NCBI GenBank assembly: GCA_022818135.1
Contig: JAFMSR010000007.1
Span: forward strand, 27,368,980 to 27,432,979
Direction: 5' to 3'
From: Saxidomus purpurata
Taxonomy: Eukaryota; Mollusca; Bivalvia; Venerida; Veneridae
Length of the DNA stretch: 64,000 nucleotides
The notes below the pieces were generated by a model, which ran no database searches, had not been told where the DNA came from, and worked only from the letters and a program-made list of their open reading frames with translations. The position numbers and the translations under genes are program-made. Below are positions 1 to 12,709 of the stretch, in pieces (the first letter of the stretch is position 1; the number at the start of each line of letters is the position of its first letter).

Positions 1-137
1 GGTTTGACAGAATTTGCCATTCAACATTTTTTTTTCATTTCTATAGCTGTAAAGTTTACACTCAGTTATGTTACTTAATTGCCTCCTTTTATCAAAAAGT
101 AACAACTTTCATAGATTTTCAATTCCTCTATATTGTC

Positions 138-448
138 ATGGCTTTACTGAACTGGCAAGTGGAAAACAAACAAAAACTATTTAATGTACCTCCTGGTCAT
201 TCAGAAGGACCACAACATAATCCAACTCATGTGCCTCCCCAACTGGGTCGACAAGATTAACATCGCAAACAGGTACGGCAAGCTCCCATCAGGCTCCACA
301 CCGGTATTACAAAATCTACTTCCTCCTCCTGTAGGGCAGGTCAAACTCGGCCAAGGGGGTGGCAAAACACACCTGCGCTACCACCTTTCACAAGTACAGC
401 GTCACAGCAAAATGCATCCTTGGATATTGCAAACCTCCAACCAACGAC
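138..448 (+). pseudogene. broken proline-rich ORF fragment, possible exon
   Basis: An ATG at 138 opens a 40-codon frame rich in Pro, His and Gln (for example NVPPGHSEGPQHNPTHVPP) that ends in TAA at 258-260. The same frame reopens at once and continues as a Thr/Ser/Pro-rich stretch (PALPPFTSTASQQN) up to about 448, where an AG|gtatgt donor-like site follows. This could be one exon with a nonsense change, or a piece of a transposon protein. I do not recognise the family. The longest ATG ORF here (184-582) is in a different frame and looks less protein-like. No partner exon was found downstream. Confidence 0.25.
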
Positions 449-600
449 AGGTATGTACTGGTTTACCTTTCGATCATTTCAACATTTTACCACAAAGGCT
501 GTCAAGCGTACAATCGGCTTTAGGTAGCAATCTTTCTCAGTCACTTGAAGAAACAAGAAAACCATTGATGCAAAGCATCTAAGGTCGCCGCTACAGAATT

Positions 601-1630
601 AAACAAAAGCAAAGGAAATGTAATTTTTTTAAATTTGTAATAGGAATACAAAATAATAATACTGTTTAATTGTGTTTGAGCATTAACATGTTACATAGAA
701 TGTAATAAAGAAGATATAATAAATAAGTTCACCCATCAAAATATGACCACTTCAAGACGTGATTCAGTTAAATGTTCGTAAAATATAGTTGCGTACATGT
801 TATATTTAAAAGAAATATATATCCATAAGTATTAAACAGACAACTAAAATAGTTTAGTTTGTATTTTCTGTTTCTGTTTTCTTGAAAATGACCCAGCTGA
901 ATCAAAGTTTTGTGAAAACATCGAGAGTATAACATACATAGATCGGACCGTTGTAAGAAGACTTTTCGGATAACAGTTGCAGAAGAGTGCCCAAAGAAAA
1001 TATTTTGAGACTGTACAGCCTAGATATCCGAAGCGTTTCGAGTGAGGTTGAGAATTATCTTCCTTGAATTTCGGGTAAACTGACTGTATTACGCCTATAA
1101 TCAATAGAAAATAAGCTATTTGTAATATGTCAGTCTGACATGGTTTCTTGTGATATTGTCATAATATATGCATCATTGAAAAGCTTAGCTTTCTTATTAT
1201 ATGCACTTTGATACATTTTATTTAACCACAAACATTTAATCAGTTGTTAAACCTGAGCATGTATCGGGAATTTTTCATAGAAGTTACAGTCGGTAACATT
1301 TACTCGATAAAAATCGATAAAAAGTACGGGAAATAGCCCCGTTTGTAACTGTAAAGTCGTGCGACCTTGCGTTACGACAGAGCGGATAGCTTTATTGCGC
1401 TCTATTTAATACGTGGTTGGAAAATGTATCATGTAGGTGAAGTAGTGTATAGTTCTTCGAACAAAATGTTATGAAAATCGCTTAGGAAGGTACGATAAAG
1501 AATGGGTTAAACCACTGTTCATTGTGTAGCTTTAAAATTGTCAAAAAGTTGATATTTCTATCTTTTATTCATGTAAACGTCAAATTATTTGATATGCTTA
1601 TGTAACGTGTAATATAGGAATAACAGTTTT
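601..1630. other. no recognisable feature
   Basis: AT-rich DNA. I see no splice-bounded coding segment, tandem repeat or transposon end here. The short minus-strand ORF at 844-1104 has no recognisable motif. Confidence 0.4.
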
Positions 1631-1633
1631 GTA

Positions 1634-1764
1634 ATTTTGATATTTGCGACTGTATATACGGTTTTTAATGGTCGCAAATATTTTTAACGGCGACGGCGTT
1701 AGCCGGAGCTGTTAAAACTGTTTGCGACCATTAAAACCGTATATACGGCCGCAAATGTCAAAAT
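1634..1764. repeat. foldback repeat with 'tttgcgac...gtatatacgg' arms
   Basis: The arm at 1634-1679 is the near-perfect inverse of 1721-1764, so the segment can fold into a long hairpin around a GC-rich loop (acggcgacggcgtt). A third, shorter palindrome of the same kind (tttgcgac...gtcgcaaa) lies at 1835-1871. It looks like a non-autonomous foldback/MITE element. Target duplications were not resolved. Confidence 0.6.
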
Positions 1765-1871
1765 CACTAAATAGTTATCCCTTTTCTAACGCATAATGTG
1801 TCTAAATGCGATAAATAAAACGCCGTTCGAATTTTGCGACTATATATACGTTATTTAATAGTCGCAAATTT

Positions 1872-3263
1872 AAACGACGTCACCAATCAGAAACGGCGTT
1901 GCATCGGAACTGCGTTAGAATTAGTAGTGAAAAGTTCACATTGTTCGGCTAGTATAAAAACCGATATCGGTCATACATGCCGGTATTTTCCGGTATCGGG
2001 TAAAGTGGGTCCATTACGTTACTATGACTCGATTTTTATTATTTAAAATTTACAATTACACTTCAGTTTGTTTGTTAATTAAAGTGTCACTGTGCAGTCA
2101 CTGACAGTCTATTTTAATCAGAAATGGCATGTTAGAGCAATAAAGTGACAGGTAGCCAAAGTTTCGGCTATAGATTGTAACTACACAAACCAGATAGTCA
2201 AGTGTTTGCTTTACATGAACCTAGAATATAAATTTATTCCGTCTATGTTTTAAAGTCTATAAAGTTTATTTGTATCTCCCATTTCAAAATATTAACATGA
2301 AGGCTTTGTTTCTAGGCCCGCTGTGATGTGTAGTATCACAGTTTTTCTTGTTGTTTACATCACGTGAGTTCTAAAAGTAAAGTATGATTCACTTTCCGTA
2401 GACTGGTTTTAAATATTTTATCAGTCAAAATAGACCTTGACCATTTGAAATCGTGCACCACATGAGGGAATAAATAAAAGATTAAAAAATAAAAAAAACA
2501 ATAAAAAAATATTACAAATACTTTTTCTTTAAAACTTTATTGTCAGTCGGTAAAATTATCTGGCATCAAATAATCTTGGGAAAAAAAGTCACGTGACCCT
2601 CCACGCACAAATAAACTCCCATTCCAGACAGTCGCCGCACTTAAGAATTATCGTAAAGAATATGAAAACTATTAGATTAGGAGCAGCCAGGCACATTGAC
2701 TGCTGGAAATCTTATGACCAACAATTCCGGCTGCGCCTTGGTGCTGGTCCAAGTAAATCATGGGCGAACGTGGATCTAGAACTATGGTTGCTTTACATTT
2801 GACCTCAAAGACAGGTAGAAATTTATACAGTAAACATTTTTATATGTTTTGTAGTTATGATCATCCGTCAAGGTCATGTCACCTCAAGCCTCGCATCCAA
2901 ATCCCCCGGGCGTCTGGAACTGTACGGGGACCTATATCCGCTATATCCGGATTGGTTATGGATGTTACACAGTCAATATATGAGTGAGCTCGTGATTTTA
3001 AATGATTTGTTTTGGGTTCCTGGTGTCAATATGTAAGTTGTTAAAACACTTACGACTTTAAATATGATACTACATGTATAACTTTCATAATGTAACATTA
3101 TTACCCAAAGTTTGGTGTAAAGTGTTACATTTTCTCACCATTTAAGGACATCATTCATTGAAGTAAGCTAGCCACCACTGGTAATGTTACAAGGTAGTAA
3201 AGATTAAAATACGATTTGAATTATCAAAAAAGTAAACACTCGAGCATCAAGGAATAGATAGTA
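1872..3263. other. no recognisable feature
   Basis: Non-coding AT-rich sequence. ORFs of 69-75 codons at 2593-2987 overlap one another in different frames and show no domain or splice context, so I treat them as chance. Confidence 0.4.
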
Positions 3264-3270
3264 ATAATAA

Positions 3271-3505
3271 CCCGTGTACGACATTTAGCCGAAAGACATT
3301 TCTTGGACTACTACACTTCGAAAACTTACCTTGAGATGATTTCAGAATCAAAATCATATTTCTGTATTTGTGCAAAGTTTAAGGATAGTCATTTTGCAGT
3401 TTGACAGTTTTCGACCATATGTCGTATAGTGTCAAAACTTATTTTCGACTACTTGTCATAGTCTTGTCTTCGTAGAAATGTCTTTCGACGAGATGTCGTG
3501 GACCC
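3271..3505. mobile_element. MITE, 235 bp, 7-bp target duplication
   Basis: Terminal inverted repeats begin CCCGTGTACGACAT (left) and match the inverse of ...ATGTCGTGGACCC (right). The conserved inner part GAAAGACATTTC is present on both arms. The element is flanked on both sides by ATAATAA (3264-3270 and 3506-3512), which reads as a 7-bp target site duplication, although the flank is simple AT sequence. There is no coding capacity, so it is non-autonomous. Confidence 0.65.
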
Positions 3506-3916
3506 ATAATAATTTTTTTTCTAAATATTTAATCTGTAATTATATTAATAGAAATTATATGTTAGAGCAAACGAAGGAGAGAAGATGAATTCACATAAAC
3601 TTTAGCGATCTGCGAGCTTTTGTTGCTTCCCTTTACACATTGGAAAATAATGATACAAAAAATGAAACCATTACTTAGAATATTAAAAACATTTAGTACT
3701 TTCATAAAGGTGTTAAATACAGAAAAAAACATTGTCCATATTTTTAATTCCAATATGGTATAACTAATCAAACATCATTATATATTCAAGCATGATAAAT
3801 CTGTTTATACCATGTTTGACACATTGTAACAGACGATCACTGGCTTTTTTTCTCAATGACGTTAAAGGTTTACTACGAAAGCCGAGAAGGGTCAAATAAA
3901 AACAAAAACAAAAGAG

Positions 3917-4016
3917 GAAATAAACGCGTACGTACGAGAATAAAACGCGTACGTACGAGAATAAAACGCGTACGTACGAGAAATAAACGCGTACGTACGA
4001 GAATAAAACGCGTACT
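3917..4016. repeat. 21-bp minisatellite, about five copies
   Basis: The unit is (a)ataaaacgcgtacgtacgag, repeated head to tail about five times and ending in a partial copy. The first and fourth copies begin aaataaacgcg rather than aataaaacgcg. The unit contains the self-complementary core acgcgtacgt. The array is translatable (KRVRTRI repeats) only because 21 is a multiple of three. I see no evidence of a gene. Confidence 0.9.
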
Positions 4017-4019
4017 AAT

Positions 4020-5190
4020 TATTATTCCTAGATCATAACCCAACTATTGCTATACATCGTGTACAGACAGAAAACTGAAGTTCGATTTCTAGGTCAAATG
4101 TTGTTTTTCATTGTCGAGGGATGTCGGCTCTGTAGGTTTTTAGTTATACCAATATTTTTATAAGATGAAATCGTGCAACGCTATTGCTCTTTACATACAA
4201 TTGTGTGCTGACCCCTAATATTTGATTCAGAAATAAATGGAATGATCCATGTTTATAAACACATATTTACGAAATCGACATGTATAATATGTGTTACGTT
4301 GTCAGTATATACTTCCTGTCACATCTTAGTGTATACCCATTTAACAAATAGTAAAAGCTTACCTGTATTGTATAGCAGGCAACTGTGTAACGTGATCTGC
4401 GTCCCGCATTATAATATCCATAGTCTTTAGCATAATTCCCATAATTTTAAAGTAATCCTAAAGTTGTCAAAGTTATAGTACATGTACTTTCATTTCATAC
4501 TGAATGTTATCTCTAAAAGATCAAATGTACAATCAAATAGTTTACATGTTTAGATTTTTCCATCTTTGACTGCTTGCATAAGAGTGTTAAAGCTCGTGAT
4601 GTGGACATATTTCCCATGATTACTTTTCTATTCGCTTACGATTCGCTGATATCAGCTAAGATTGGCTGAGACGGTTCTCCGCCGCTAAGTTGCAGATTTT
4701 ACGCATTATTCAAAATCTTAACTTCTATATTCTCGTTTGGGTCTCAAGTATTCCCTGGTATATATAGATACATCCGCCTGATGTATTGTTCTATTTCGTC
4801 AGTACATGTATAAGACATTATCTGTAATTTGCCTCTCGCAGGCGTTTTGATAGAACAGCTTAGCTTCCAAAAGTTACTTCGTTAAGAATAAGTCAAATTT
4901 CGCTGCCGACTGAGAAATCAATGATGAAGTCTTATCTGTCTGCCGATTTTGTTAATAGCATTGTTTTCTTAATGTCCAACTTTTAAATATTTATCAGAAA
5001 GGTATATATTTCAGAAATAAGCAAATTTATTGCGAAGGAGCATCAGCAAACCGAAGCAACAGGTTTGTTCATTAGTTTAACCCTATTTTATTGCAATATA
5101 TACAATATCAAAACGATAATTTGTGTTAATACATATATAGCAAAAGGGTTGGATGATAAGTTCTATCAACATTATTAGATGTCCTCCCTT
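4020..5190. other. no recognisable feature
   Basis: AT-rich DNA without a supported gene, repeat or transposon end. Confidence 0.35.
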
Positions 5191-5198
5191 GTTTATAC

Positions 5199-5951
5199 CC
5201 TGCTCACATTAACGCTATGAGCCCCGTACGAGTAGGTTTTCAGTCGAAATTTTGTAAAAATAGCAAGGAGTCCGTACGAACATCGTTGACTCTTGCGAGC
5301 ATCGTACGGAATTTTTGAACTCGTAGAGGACTCGGGGACTCGGTGAGAATGTTTCACCGAGCTCCCGAGCTGTCGCAGAGCTCGTAGAAATTTTCGAAAT
5401 CGTGTGCCGCTCGCAAGGGCCCCGTGCGGGCACCGCAAGGGCCCAGGCATAGCTCGTACGGGCATCGCACGATGTCCGTGCGGATTTGGAACACCGCGAG
5501 TCCCGTAAGAGCTTGCCGGTGCTCTCACGACTATCGCAAGGTGGTCGCACGGTCAACGTACGATGTCCGTACGATACTACGGACACCGGGCGGGGAACTT
5601 GCGATGTCCGTACGGGGCCCGCAGGGCCTTACGTTCGCCGTACGGACTCCGTACGACATCCTTGACGATTGAAAGTGGTATAAAACCAAGACATCGTGCG
5701 GACACCGTGCGAGCGCCGTATGAACACACGTGCATCGCACGAGGTACGTCCGAGCTCCTTGCGAGCACCGCACGACTTGTGTGCGATGTCCGTATGGATA
5801 TCCTACGATTGCATCCTCCAAAAGATCGAACGGGGCCCGTAGGCATGTGACCAGAAGCTACGATTGTACGGAGACCGTACGGATTTTAAAAGTTGGTGGA
5901 ATCGTGCGATTTTATAAATCGTACGGACACCGAACGGATATGTGACCTGGG
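5199..5951. mobile_element. CGTACG-rich foldback element, copy 1
   Basis: The ends are inverted: CCCTGCTCACAT on the left against ATGTGACCTGGG on the right. The interior is GC-rich and packed with cgtacg, ccgtacgg and gtccgtacgg palindromes, in sharp contrast to its AT-rich flanks. A diverged and shorter copy lies at 46482-47018; both start 'cacattaacgct' and share 'actcttgcgagcatcgtacgg' and 'agaccgtacg'. Several ORFs of about 80-120 codons cross it on both strands because stop codons are rare in this composition. They mirror each other and are not credible genes. Confidence 0.75.
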
Positions 5952-6950
5952 CATTATTACTTAGTAATGGACATATAACCGGCTTACTGTTTGTAACATT
6001 TACAAACAATACTTATATTATCATATTATAAGGACATATATAACGATTTGGGGCAGAGCGTAGCTCTGTGATGATCATAGTATCATTTATTGGAAAAATG
6101 GAGATATTGAGTCAATATAGATGATACAACTTTTTTTTAATGTTTTTTTGGATGAAATGAGGATACTTGATTGGATCGCGAAGTAGGGCAAACTATAAAC
6201 TTAATAAATGTTCTTAGAAAGTGCTAAATAAGTACAACATCCTTAGCTTCATTCCAGGTCATATTCAAGGTCCAGAAGTCAAAATGACCAAAATATCGCT
6301 GTTTCACTTAATTACTTCAATACTTTATGATATAGCACGTCCTGTTTGATTTACATATATGCATGTGTTTCAGGAGGGATCTGCCCCATGCTCTTGTAAA
6401 GTCTGCACTGTAATAGACACAAAATTTCAAATGCACCAGGATAGTTATATAGATAACTTGGTGGCACCATCGAAAATCAATATTAAGTATCACGAGATTT
6501 TGTGAATTTGAAACTATACTTTGAAATATATAAAGAATTTCAAATGAAACACACGAAAACAAAAATAAAACATCATTTAAAATGATAGCACTTTCCAATA
6601 CTGCAAGACCATTATCAAGGTCATAGACAATGTAAAACTGAAGAGGTACGATTTATTAAAGTAATGCGTTCTGTTAATCCTAACTTATAAGATAGAAAAA
6701 GTCCAGTCTAGAATAAGTAACTTTGTATACATATCTTTTAATGATACTTACATTATAAAAATAAAGTGACCTACCACGGAGAATTAAAAGAAAAAAAATC
6801 CGAGATAGCTGCTTTCTTTACAATTATTTTTGGTGAATTGTTAGCTGTATGACTATGAAATACTAGTAACTAGTTCGGATCATGTTGGTTATCACTGCAT
6901 ACCGGTTGTAAAACTGGCATTCCCTATTTTATTTGTGAGGAAGTTTAATT
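5952..6950. other. no recognisable feature
   Basis: AT-rich intergenic or intronic DNA. Nothing supported. Confidence 0.35.
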
Positions 6951-6969
6951 CCTAAATGAGTTCATTGTA

Positions 6970-7470
6970 GCCGCAGTAGCATATGATTCTTCATTACCAT
7001 AAGTGCATGTAAAATTTGATCATCGCAGGTATTGAACACAGTCAAATGAAAATGCAAGTGCGAAGTGTTACCTAAAATATAGGGGAAGGGTACTTTAGCT
7101 TTGCGGTAACTGACTGTTCAAGGTACATGTAGCAAGGCAGTTCGCTTATTTACCTTTTCACTTAACAAGAAGCTTTGACTTTATACAATGACTATCTAAA
7201 CTGCAGCGTGTACCATATCTCGTAGTTACAGATTTAATTCCTAAGCATGAATAGCATATGATTCATCATAACCATAACTGTAGTTCACAATGCAAATTCG
7301 CCATTCAACTAATTGGGACAACTTACCACTTACAATTTGTAAACCTATTGCAGTTTCCTTCTTCACCCTTTAACTTAACAAAAGTGTTGCCTTTATACAG
7401 TGACTATTTAAGCTGCAGCGTGTACCATATCTCTTACAGATTTATTTTGGTATGTAGATCCGGCTGTTGC
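6970..7470. repeat. local direct duplication of about 270 bp
   Basis: Two tandem, diverged copies share 'agcatatgattc(t)tcat(t)accata', 'cacttaacaa(g)aag' and 'ctgcagcgtgtaccatatctc', followed by 'ttacagattta'. The copies start near 6978 and near 7252. Confidence 0.6.
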
Positions 7471-8463
7471 CATGTGCCGTGTTTGATAGTGTGAAGGTAT
7501 AATAGGTTCCCTCGGTTTCAATTTCCAAACTAAACTATCATTTTTCTTCCTTATAATTTTCTGAATAGGTCACATCTTATCCTTAATGTCTAAATTTTCT
7601 TTCTACGTCTTTAGGTAACACTTTGTCCTCTAAAGCTGAATAATTTTATTTCCTGGTTAAATTTGCTGCATAATGTTTTATATGGTAATTTACCAACCTC
7701 TGTAGGTATAAGATTGCCCTCATTTTATCATCAAAGTACTCAAGTACTAATAGGCAGTCGTGTGTGCAAGCGAATTGCCTGGGCTTTAGAGAGAAAATCT
7801 TTGTAAGGCGGTATCATAATGCCAGGCGTAATATAAGGCCGGCTTTAATTCAAAATTCTTAATCCTGTCAGTTTTAGCCAGTAATGCTCAAATTCAATTG
7901 TTTACGTGATGGGACTTTTTATACCAATTGAACATATAACTTAACCAAAAAAATCTACTTTCGTATATGAAATTCTATTTTAGTAAAAATAGATATTAAA
8001 TTTTATAGATTTCAGCTAACCGGTAAAACAATGCTTATCTCTCCGCGTTGTTTAATTTGGATACGTGAGTGTATCGCTATTAAAACTTTTCCTGTCAGGA
8101 AACGACAAAATGCACTATTGTGCTGTAATCATTAAGACAGCATTGTGTTTATCATAACGAAAGCAAACATACAAACCGGAACTACTTTGTAGCCGTTCTG
8201 GTTCGTAAGCCCTTAATAAAGGAGAATAGCTACGCCCCAAGTCGACCTCGTGGGTGAAGTGACTACAACCTCGAGTTTAGCACAGAATAATGTAAGTGCA
8301 GCCGAAGCAGAATAGACCAGAAATAAATTATAATTTATATATGACAATTTATTTACCAAATAGATACTTTTTTAAATATAACCAATAGCTTATCTCTTGT
8401 TCGTAACTGAAATTTAGCATGTTCTTTTTACATAAATATACCAAAGATTTTATAAACATTAAC

Positions 8464-8757
8464 CCCTCGATACATATGTATGTTATTTATTGTCATGTCG
8501 TGACTGGGTATTTGTTTCTTTTACGTCTTCATCTGCTGTTTTTGTGTGAATTAATTTAATTTGCGCTTGAGCCAGCAACGTTTTCCTTGTTGTAAACCGT
8601 AATTCATCATCCCAAACTATGCTTTTGCATATCGAGGTATCATTGTGAAACCAATGTAAGTGTATATAGAAATAGAAGCAGATATTGTTGTTTCGCGTTT
8701 ACCATTCGATACATATGTGTGTTATTTATAGTCCACTCGTGACTGGGTATTGTAATT
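8464..8757. repeat. pair of 50-bp direct repeats
   Basis: 'tcgatacatatgtatgttatttattgtc...cgtgactgggtatt' near 8467-8512 recurs at 8706-8752 with a few changes. The spacing is about 240 bp. It may be two ends or two units of one diverged element. Confidence 0.5.
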
Positions 8758-8759
8758 GA

Positions 8760-11225
8760 GCAGCCCTTAAAGCAGGTAAATTTAAATTTGATGTCAGAAG
8801 GTAACATATACATGAGACATACAATAGTTATTGTGTATCAGTGCGTATACTTTTATTGCGCAGTAGAAACTTATAATTTACAATGGCCATGTTATATTAT
8901 ATAGGTACTTAAGCAACTTTAATGACGCAGATACGTTTGTTTGAAAAACATATTATTATTAAGATGAACTTTTTTTAAGATAAATAGATCATATTTGTGA
9001 AGAGCAAAGAAGCAACAATATACAGGTAGAAGATACAGGTGAGACCCCAAAAGTGCATCTACGATAAAAATATCCTTGTGATAGAGTCATACTTGTTGGC
9101 AATAATTCAATTTCAGAAATGGCAACGTTCTAATGATAAAACGGCAACGCAAGTTTGTGAGACTGAATAATTTCCTGAATTATACTGAAAGAGCATATAT
9201 CTAATATACTTGGACCTTTTCATCTTAGGGAAAAAATAGTCGCTAAACAACCTTTAATTCTTTGCATGCATGTGAAAATACTGCCATTCTTCTGTAAACG
9301 TAACTATTTTAACTGCCACAACCATGCATAACCTGCTATATTAGTATAACAATTTACGCAGTTATTTAACTCTGTAGTTAAATGGTACTTCCCCAGTACG
9401 TTGAGTTTGTAATCAGATCTGTTCTTGTCAAATAAAATGTACTTGAGAAAGTTGTTTATTCGGTGGTTTTGTCCTTGGAGACCAGACGGGGTAAATTTCA
9501 CAATTGTTTCAATTCTGATTCGTTCAAAGTAAAACATGAATATTTACAGACTAAAATAGATATATTCAGATATAAAATCGGTCAGTTACAGCTATTTCTT
9601 TTTTAGATACATCTATATGTAATATAATCTTACATGGATCTTCTGATGAGATAAGTTATAAACTTATTATTCCGTGAAAAACACTCTATACAAAAAACTT
9701 TCAAGTAAGCTGCACCACAATTCACGTGAATGTCGCGTGATCTCTTACCGGGTATCTTTCGAAACTATATATAGTTGTCTTTACTTGGAAGAGGTTGATG
9801 AAATTATATGATGGTTCACCGACTTGAATATCCTTGGCCTACAATGATTTGTCAAAAATAATATTAGTTTTATTTTTCAAGATGATCATACTTGACAAAA
9901 TAAGGACCACATCATGTTTTGGGTAAAATTCATTTTAAAACTCGAAAGTTGTATATTTCACAATGGACACATGTTGTTATTGAATTATTAAAACTCAATG
10001 ATTTTCTTGAACACTTTTGTAGGCGCACATACAGGATCATTCCCTGGGCGTGCTAATTTTGACCAAAGGAGAACTTTGAAGAAACGAAGGTAGAGGACCA
10101 CTGAACAACAACACATCACAATCTAATCTCTGTGTCTCTATAAGTTTTTCCGATATAAGTGTCTTTAACATACGCCACCCTATTGGCATAGTTAATAAGG
10201 CCAAAGGACTTTTAATTCATAGTTTTTCTTTTATAAGTCGGGGTTAAATGTTAGCCTTGGTAACGCAATTATTCACCATGGGACATAATTTGCTTATATT
10301 GACAGATGACCAGAAGACATTGCCACACAAGGAAAATATTTTAATTTATGTGGGTTACTTAAGGATTTACAGCAAACTTTTTTTTCAACTCATTTTCTTT
10401 TTATTACAATGACAACAATTGTTCTGCATGGAAAAGAAGTAGTTAGTGAAAAGATTTGTAGTTGACCATTCAAGAAACATCAGTGCCAAGATTTACAGAC
10501 TTACATGATTTCAGATGACATATTTATGATTTAACAAAATGATGGACGGGCTTAAATCAGCTGCAGAATATTCATAGATGATCATACTATGCCAATCCGT
10601 ATAATGAACGTCCTTAAAAGTTAATTCTTCCTTCTTTATATCGTCTGTTACTGATCATGTTATCCCATTTTGCATACCTTTTAGATCCCTACCCTTGTCT
10701 TCTATTTCATCAATGTGTGGACTTTTAGATATGAGCTGCATTGTAGGGCAAATATGAGAATGTTACATGTAAAAGCAACTTTGTATTTTTTATTTCATGG
10801 AAAGACTCAACCGACTGTCAACCGATCTCCAGGAAAAACGTATTGAAATGCAGTTATGCGTTAAATTTGAGGACAACATTTTTTGTAGTAAGAAAGATTT
10901 TATACTTTGTAAATTGTTGGTATACTGTCCCCATTAAAAACGTGGTTCCTATATACTAGACATGACTACGTAAAGGGCGACTATTATCATTTGCTGTGGA
11001 CTTGATGGTACTTTACATCCTTCTAAAATAACAATGCGTCATCCTGCCTATCTAAGAACTTATATATAAAGTCCCAGCTTTTTCAGAAACCTTTTTGTCA
11101 ATATCATTTAAAAAACATTTACTGCACCATATATATAAAGCGTGTTCTTTTGATGAAAAAACATCGACATGAACATTTTTCGTACAATAACCGTTACGGT
11201 CAGTTTCGCCGGCAAGTCATCTCTC
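8760..11225. other. no recognisable feature
   Basis: About 2.4 kb of AT-rich DNA. The 77-codon minus ORF at 9304-9537 shows no motif, and I found no splice-bounded coding block. Confidence 0.35.
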
Positions 11226-11239
11226 CCGCTAAGTAAGAG

Positions 11240-11786
11240 TATCGTCGGGCCCTTAAGGGTGTTTCTCTTGGTGCTCTGCCTTCTGCAAAGGCATTGAGTA
11301 CATTACGTTTTTTGGTTCTCAAGGTTTGCTTTTTATATATTTATACACGAGTATTTTTGTGTTTTACATACCATGCCTTTTGTTTCCATTGCGTGTGTTA
11401 GAGATTCACCTAGCAGGGATTACTTTTATTTACACTGTCCTGTGACTTTGGAACATGGTGGGGGTAAGAGTGAGGTTGGGTGCGCACCATAAACCGGTTT
11501 AAGCTCCCCAGTGGTGTTTTTGCCACTGACCGTTCCAAGGCGGTGCCCCACTGTGTTCCTTTAATTGTTCGTTTTGTCCTCGTGTGTTTGCTTTGTATGC
11601 TAGTGTGTGTTGGTAGTGTATATGTGTGTGTGTACATGATTGTGTGTGCGTGTGTGTGTGCGTGTGTGGGTGTGTGTGTGTGTGTGTGTTGGTGGTGTGC
11701 ACTTCTGGGTGCTGTGGGGTTCGTTTTGGGGAGGCTGCGTTTTTGGTACGTGGCATTCCCTGTTTGATATTATTTTTGTTTTTTTT
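11240..11786 (-). mobile_element. (TG)n-bearing dispersed element, copy 1 (minus orientation)
   Basis: This segment is the inverse of 48032-48644. Both copies share the terminal block ending in 'ggcattccctgtttgatatt', the internal 'aaaccggtttaagctcccca', 'cagggattacttttattt' and the other end 'tcgtcgggcccttaagggtg'. The middle holds an interrupted (TG)n tract at about 11615-11690. The outer end alone also occurs at 22504-22532, 30771-30803 and 57031-57096. No transposase ORF is present. The 60-95-codon ORFs here are composition artefacts of the (TG)n tract. Confidence 0.75.
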
Positions 11787-11857
11787 TTTACATGTAATTT
11801 CACATCTGAAGTGTTTTTATGATAAATATCTTAAACTATAATAACTTGTATATATGC

Positions 11858-11935
11858 CGCAAGCGAAAGTCGACGGGGGCATATAGTATGTCTGTCTCTT
11901 CTCAAGTCTCTGTCCGTCTGACTTTTGTGCATAAT
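11858..11935. repeat. truncated dispersed repeat end
   Basis: 'gccgcaagcgaaagtcgacg', then 'ggggcatatagtatg' and 'tccgtctg' resemble the left end of other elements in the window (41736, 17108) that start with a G- or C-rich block followed by tccgtc repeats. Only the end is present. Confidence 0.4.
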
Positions 11936-12709
11936 CTCGAGATGTATTGGAGAGATAATTGATATATAAATAAAGGAATCATTTAACATCGTTTATTAAA
12001 AAAGTATATTTAGAGGATGTAATGTGAATAAAAATCATATGTCTAGCTTCTTTATATTATTAGTCAATATCCGTTGTTACCATGTCTTGTGTGAGCATTA
12101 CCCATTAACTTCAAAGGCGACTGAATTGATATCAACTAATATTTGATAGTGGACAATAAAAGGACAGGATGTGCAGAAGAACCATTACTGTGGTTTTATT
12201 TCATGATGAGTAACTGCCTGTTGTTACTTTTCCATGTGCGGAACACAATTCCAAATATTTTGAATAGAATGAACGGATATTTCTTATACAATATGAAGCC
12301 AATTAGAGAATGTTTGGTACACCAGGGTCATTCTTCCAGCTTTAATCATTTTAAAAGAATTCTCTTAAAATGTACCATGTTTGATATTATATATACAGTC
12401 ATCATCTTCGTATACATCCCATCATTTATCGGTTTCTGTCGTACAATTGTGACAATTTGTCGATAACTGAAATTCTTTAGTAAATAAAACTGTTATGTTA
12501 TGAGCTCGTTAACTGACGTTTAGCCCACTGACATCTTTTTTTACACATTTTCTCTGATTTCCGCTGAAGTAACCAACTAAGTTTGGTACGAGTTTGAACG
12601 ACGGTTTGTCTCCTGGAAGTAAAACCTTATATAACTATTCTACAAGTTGTTTTTTTTTAGTACGGATCGGCTAACATAAAAAGTTCCCCGGTTATATGAT
12701 TAGTCTATA

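Noticed and set aside
3856..4038. Arg/Lys-rich ORF of 60 codons
   Set aside because: It is the 21-bp minisatellite read in frame; no start context or homologous domain.
5193..5850. Cluster of overlapping ORFs of 80-123 codons on both strands
   Set aside because: They lie in the CGTACG-rich foldback, where palindromic, stop-poor sequence opens all frames. The + and - products mirror each other and show no domain.
11410..11841. ORFs with His-Thr or Cys-Val repeats
   Set aside because: Translation of the (TG)n microsatellite and its flanks in the dispersed element; the same false ORFs recur at 47950-48475.
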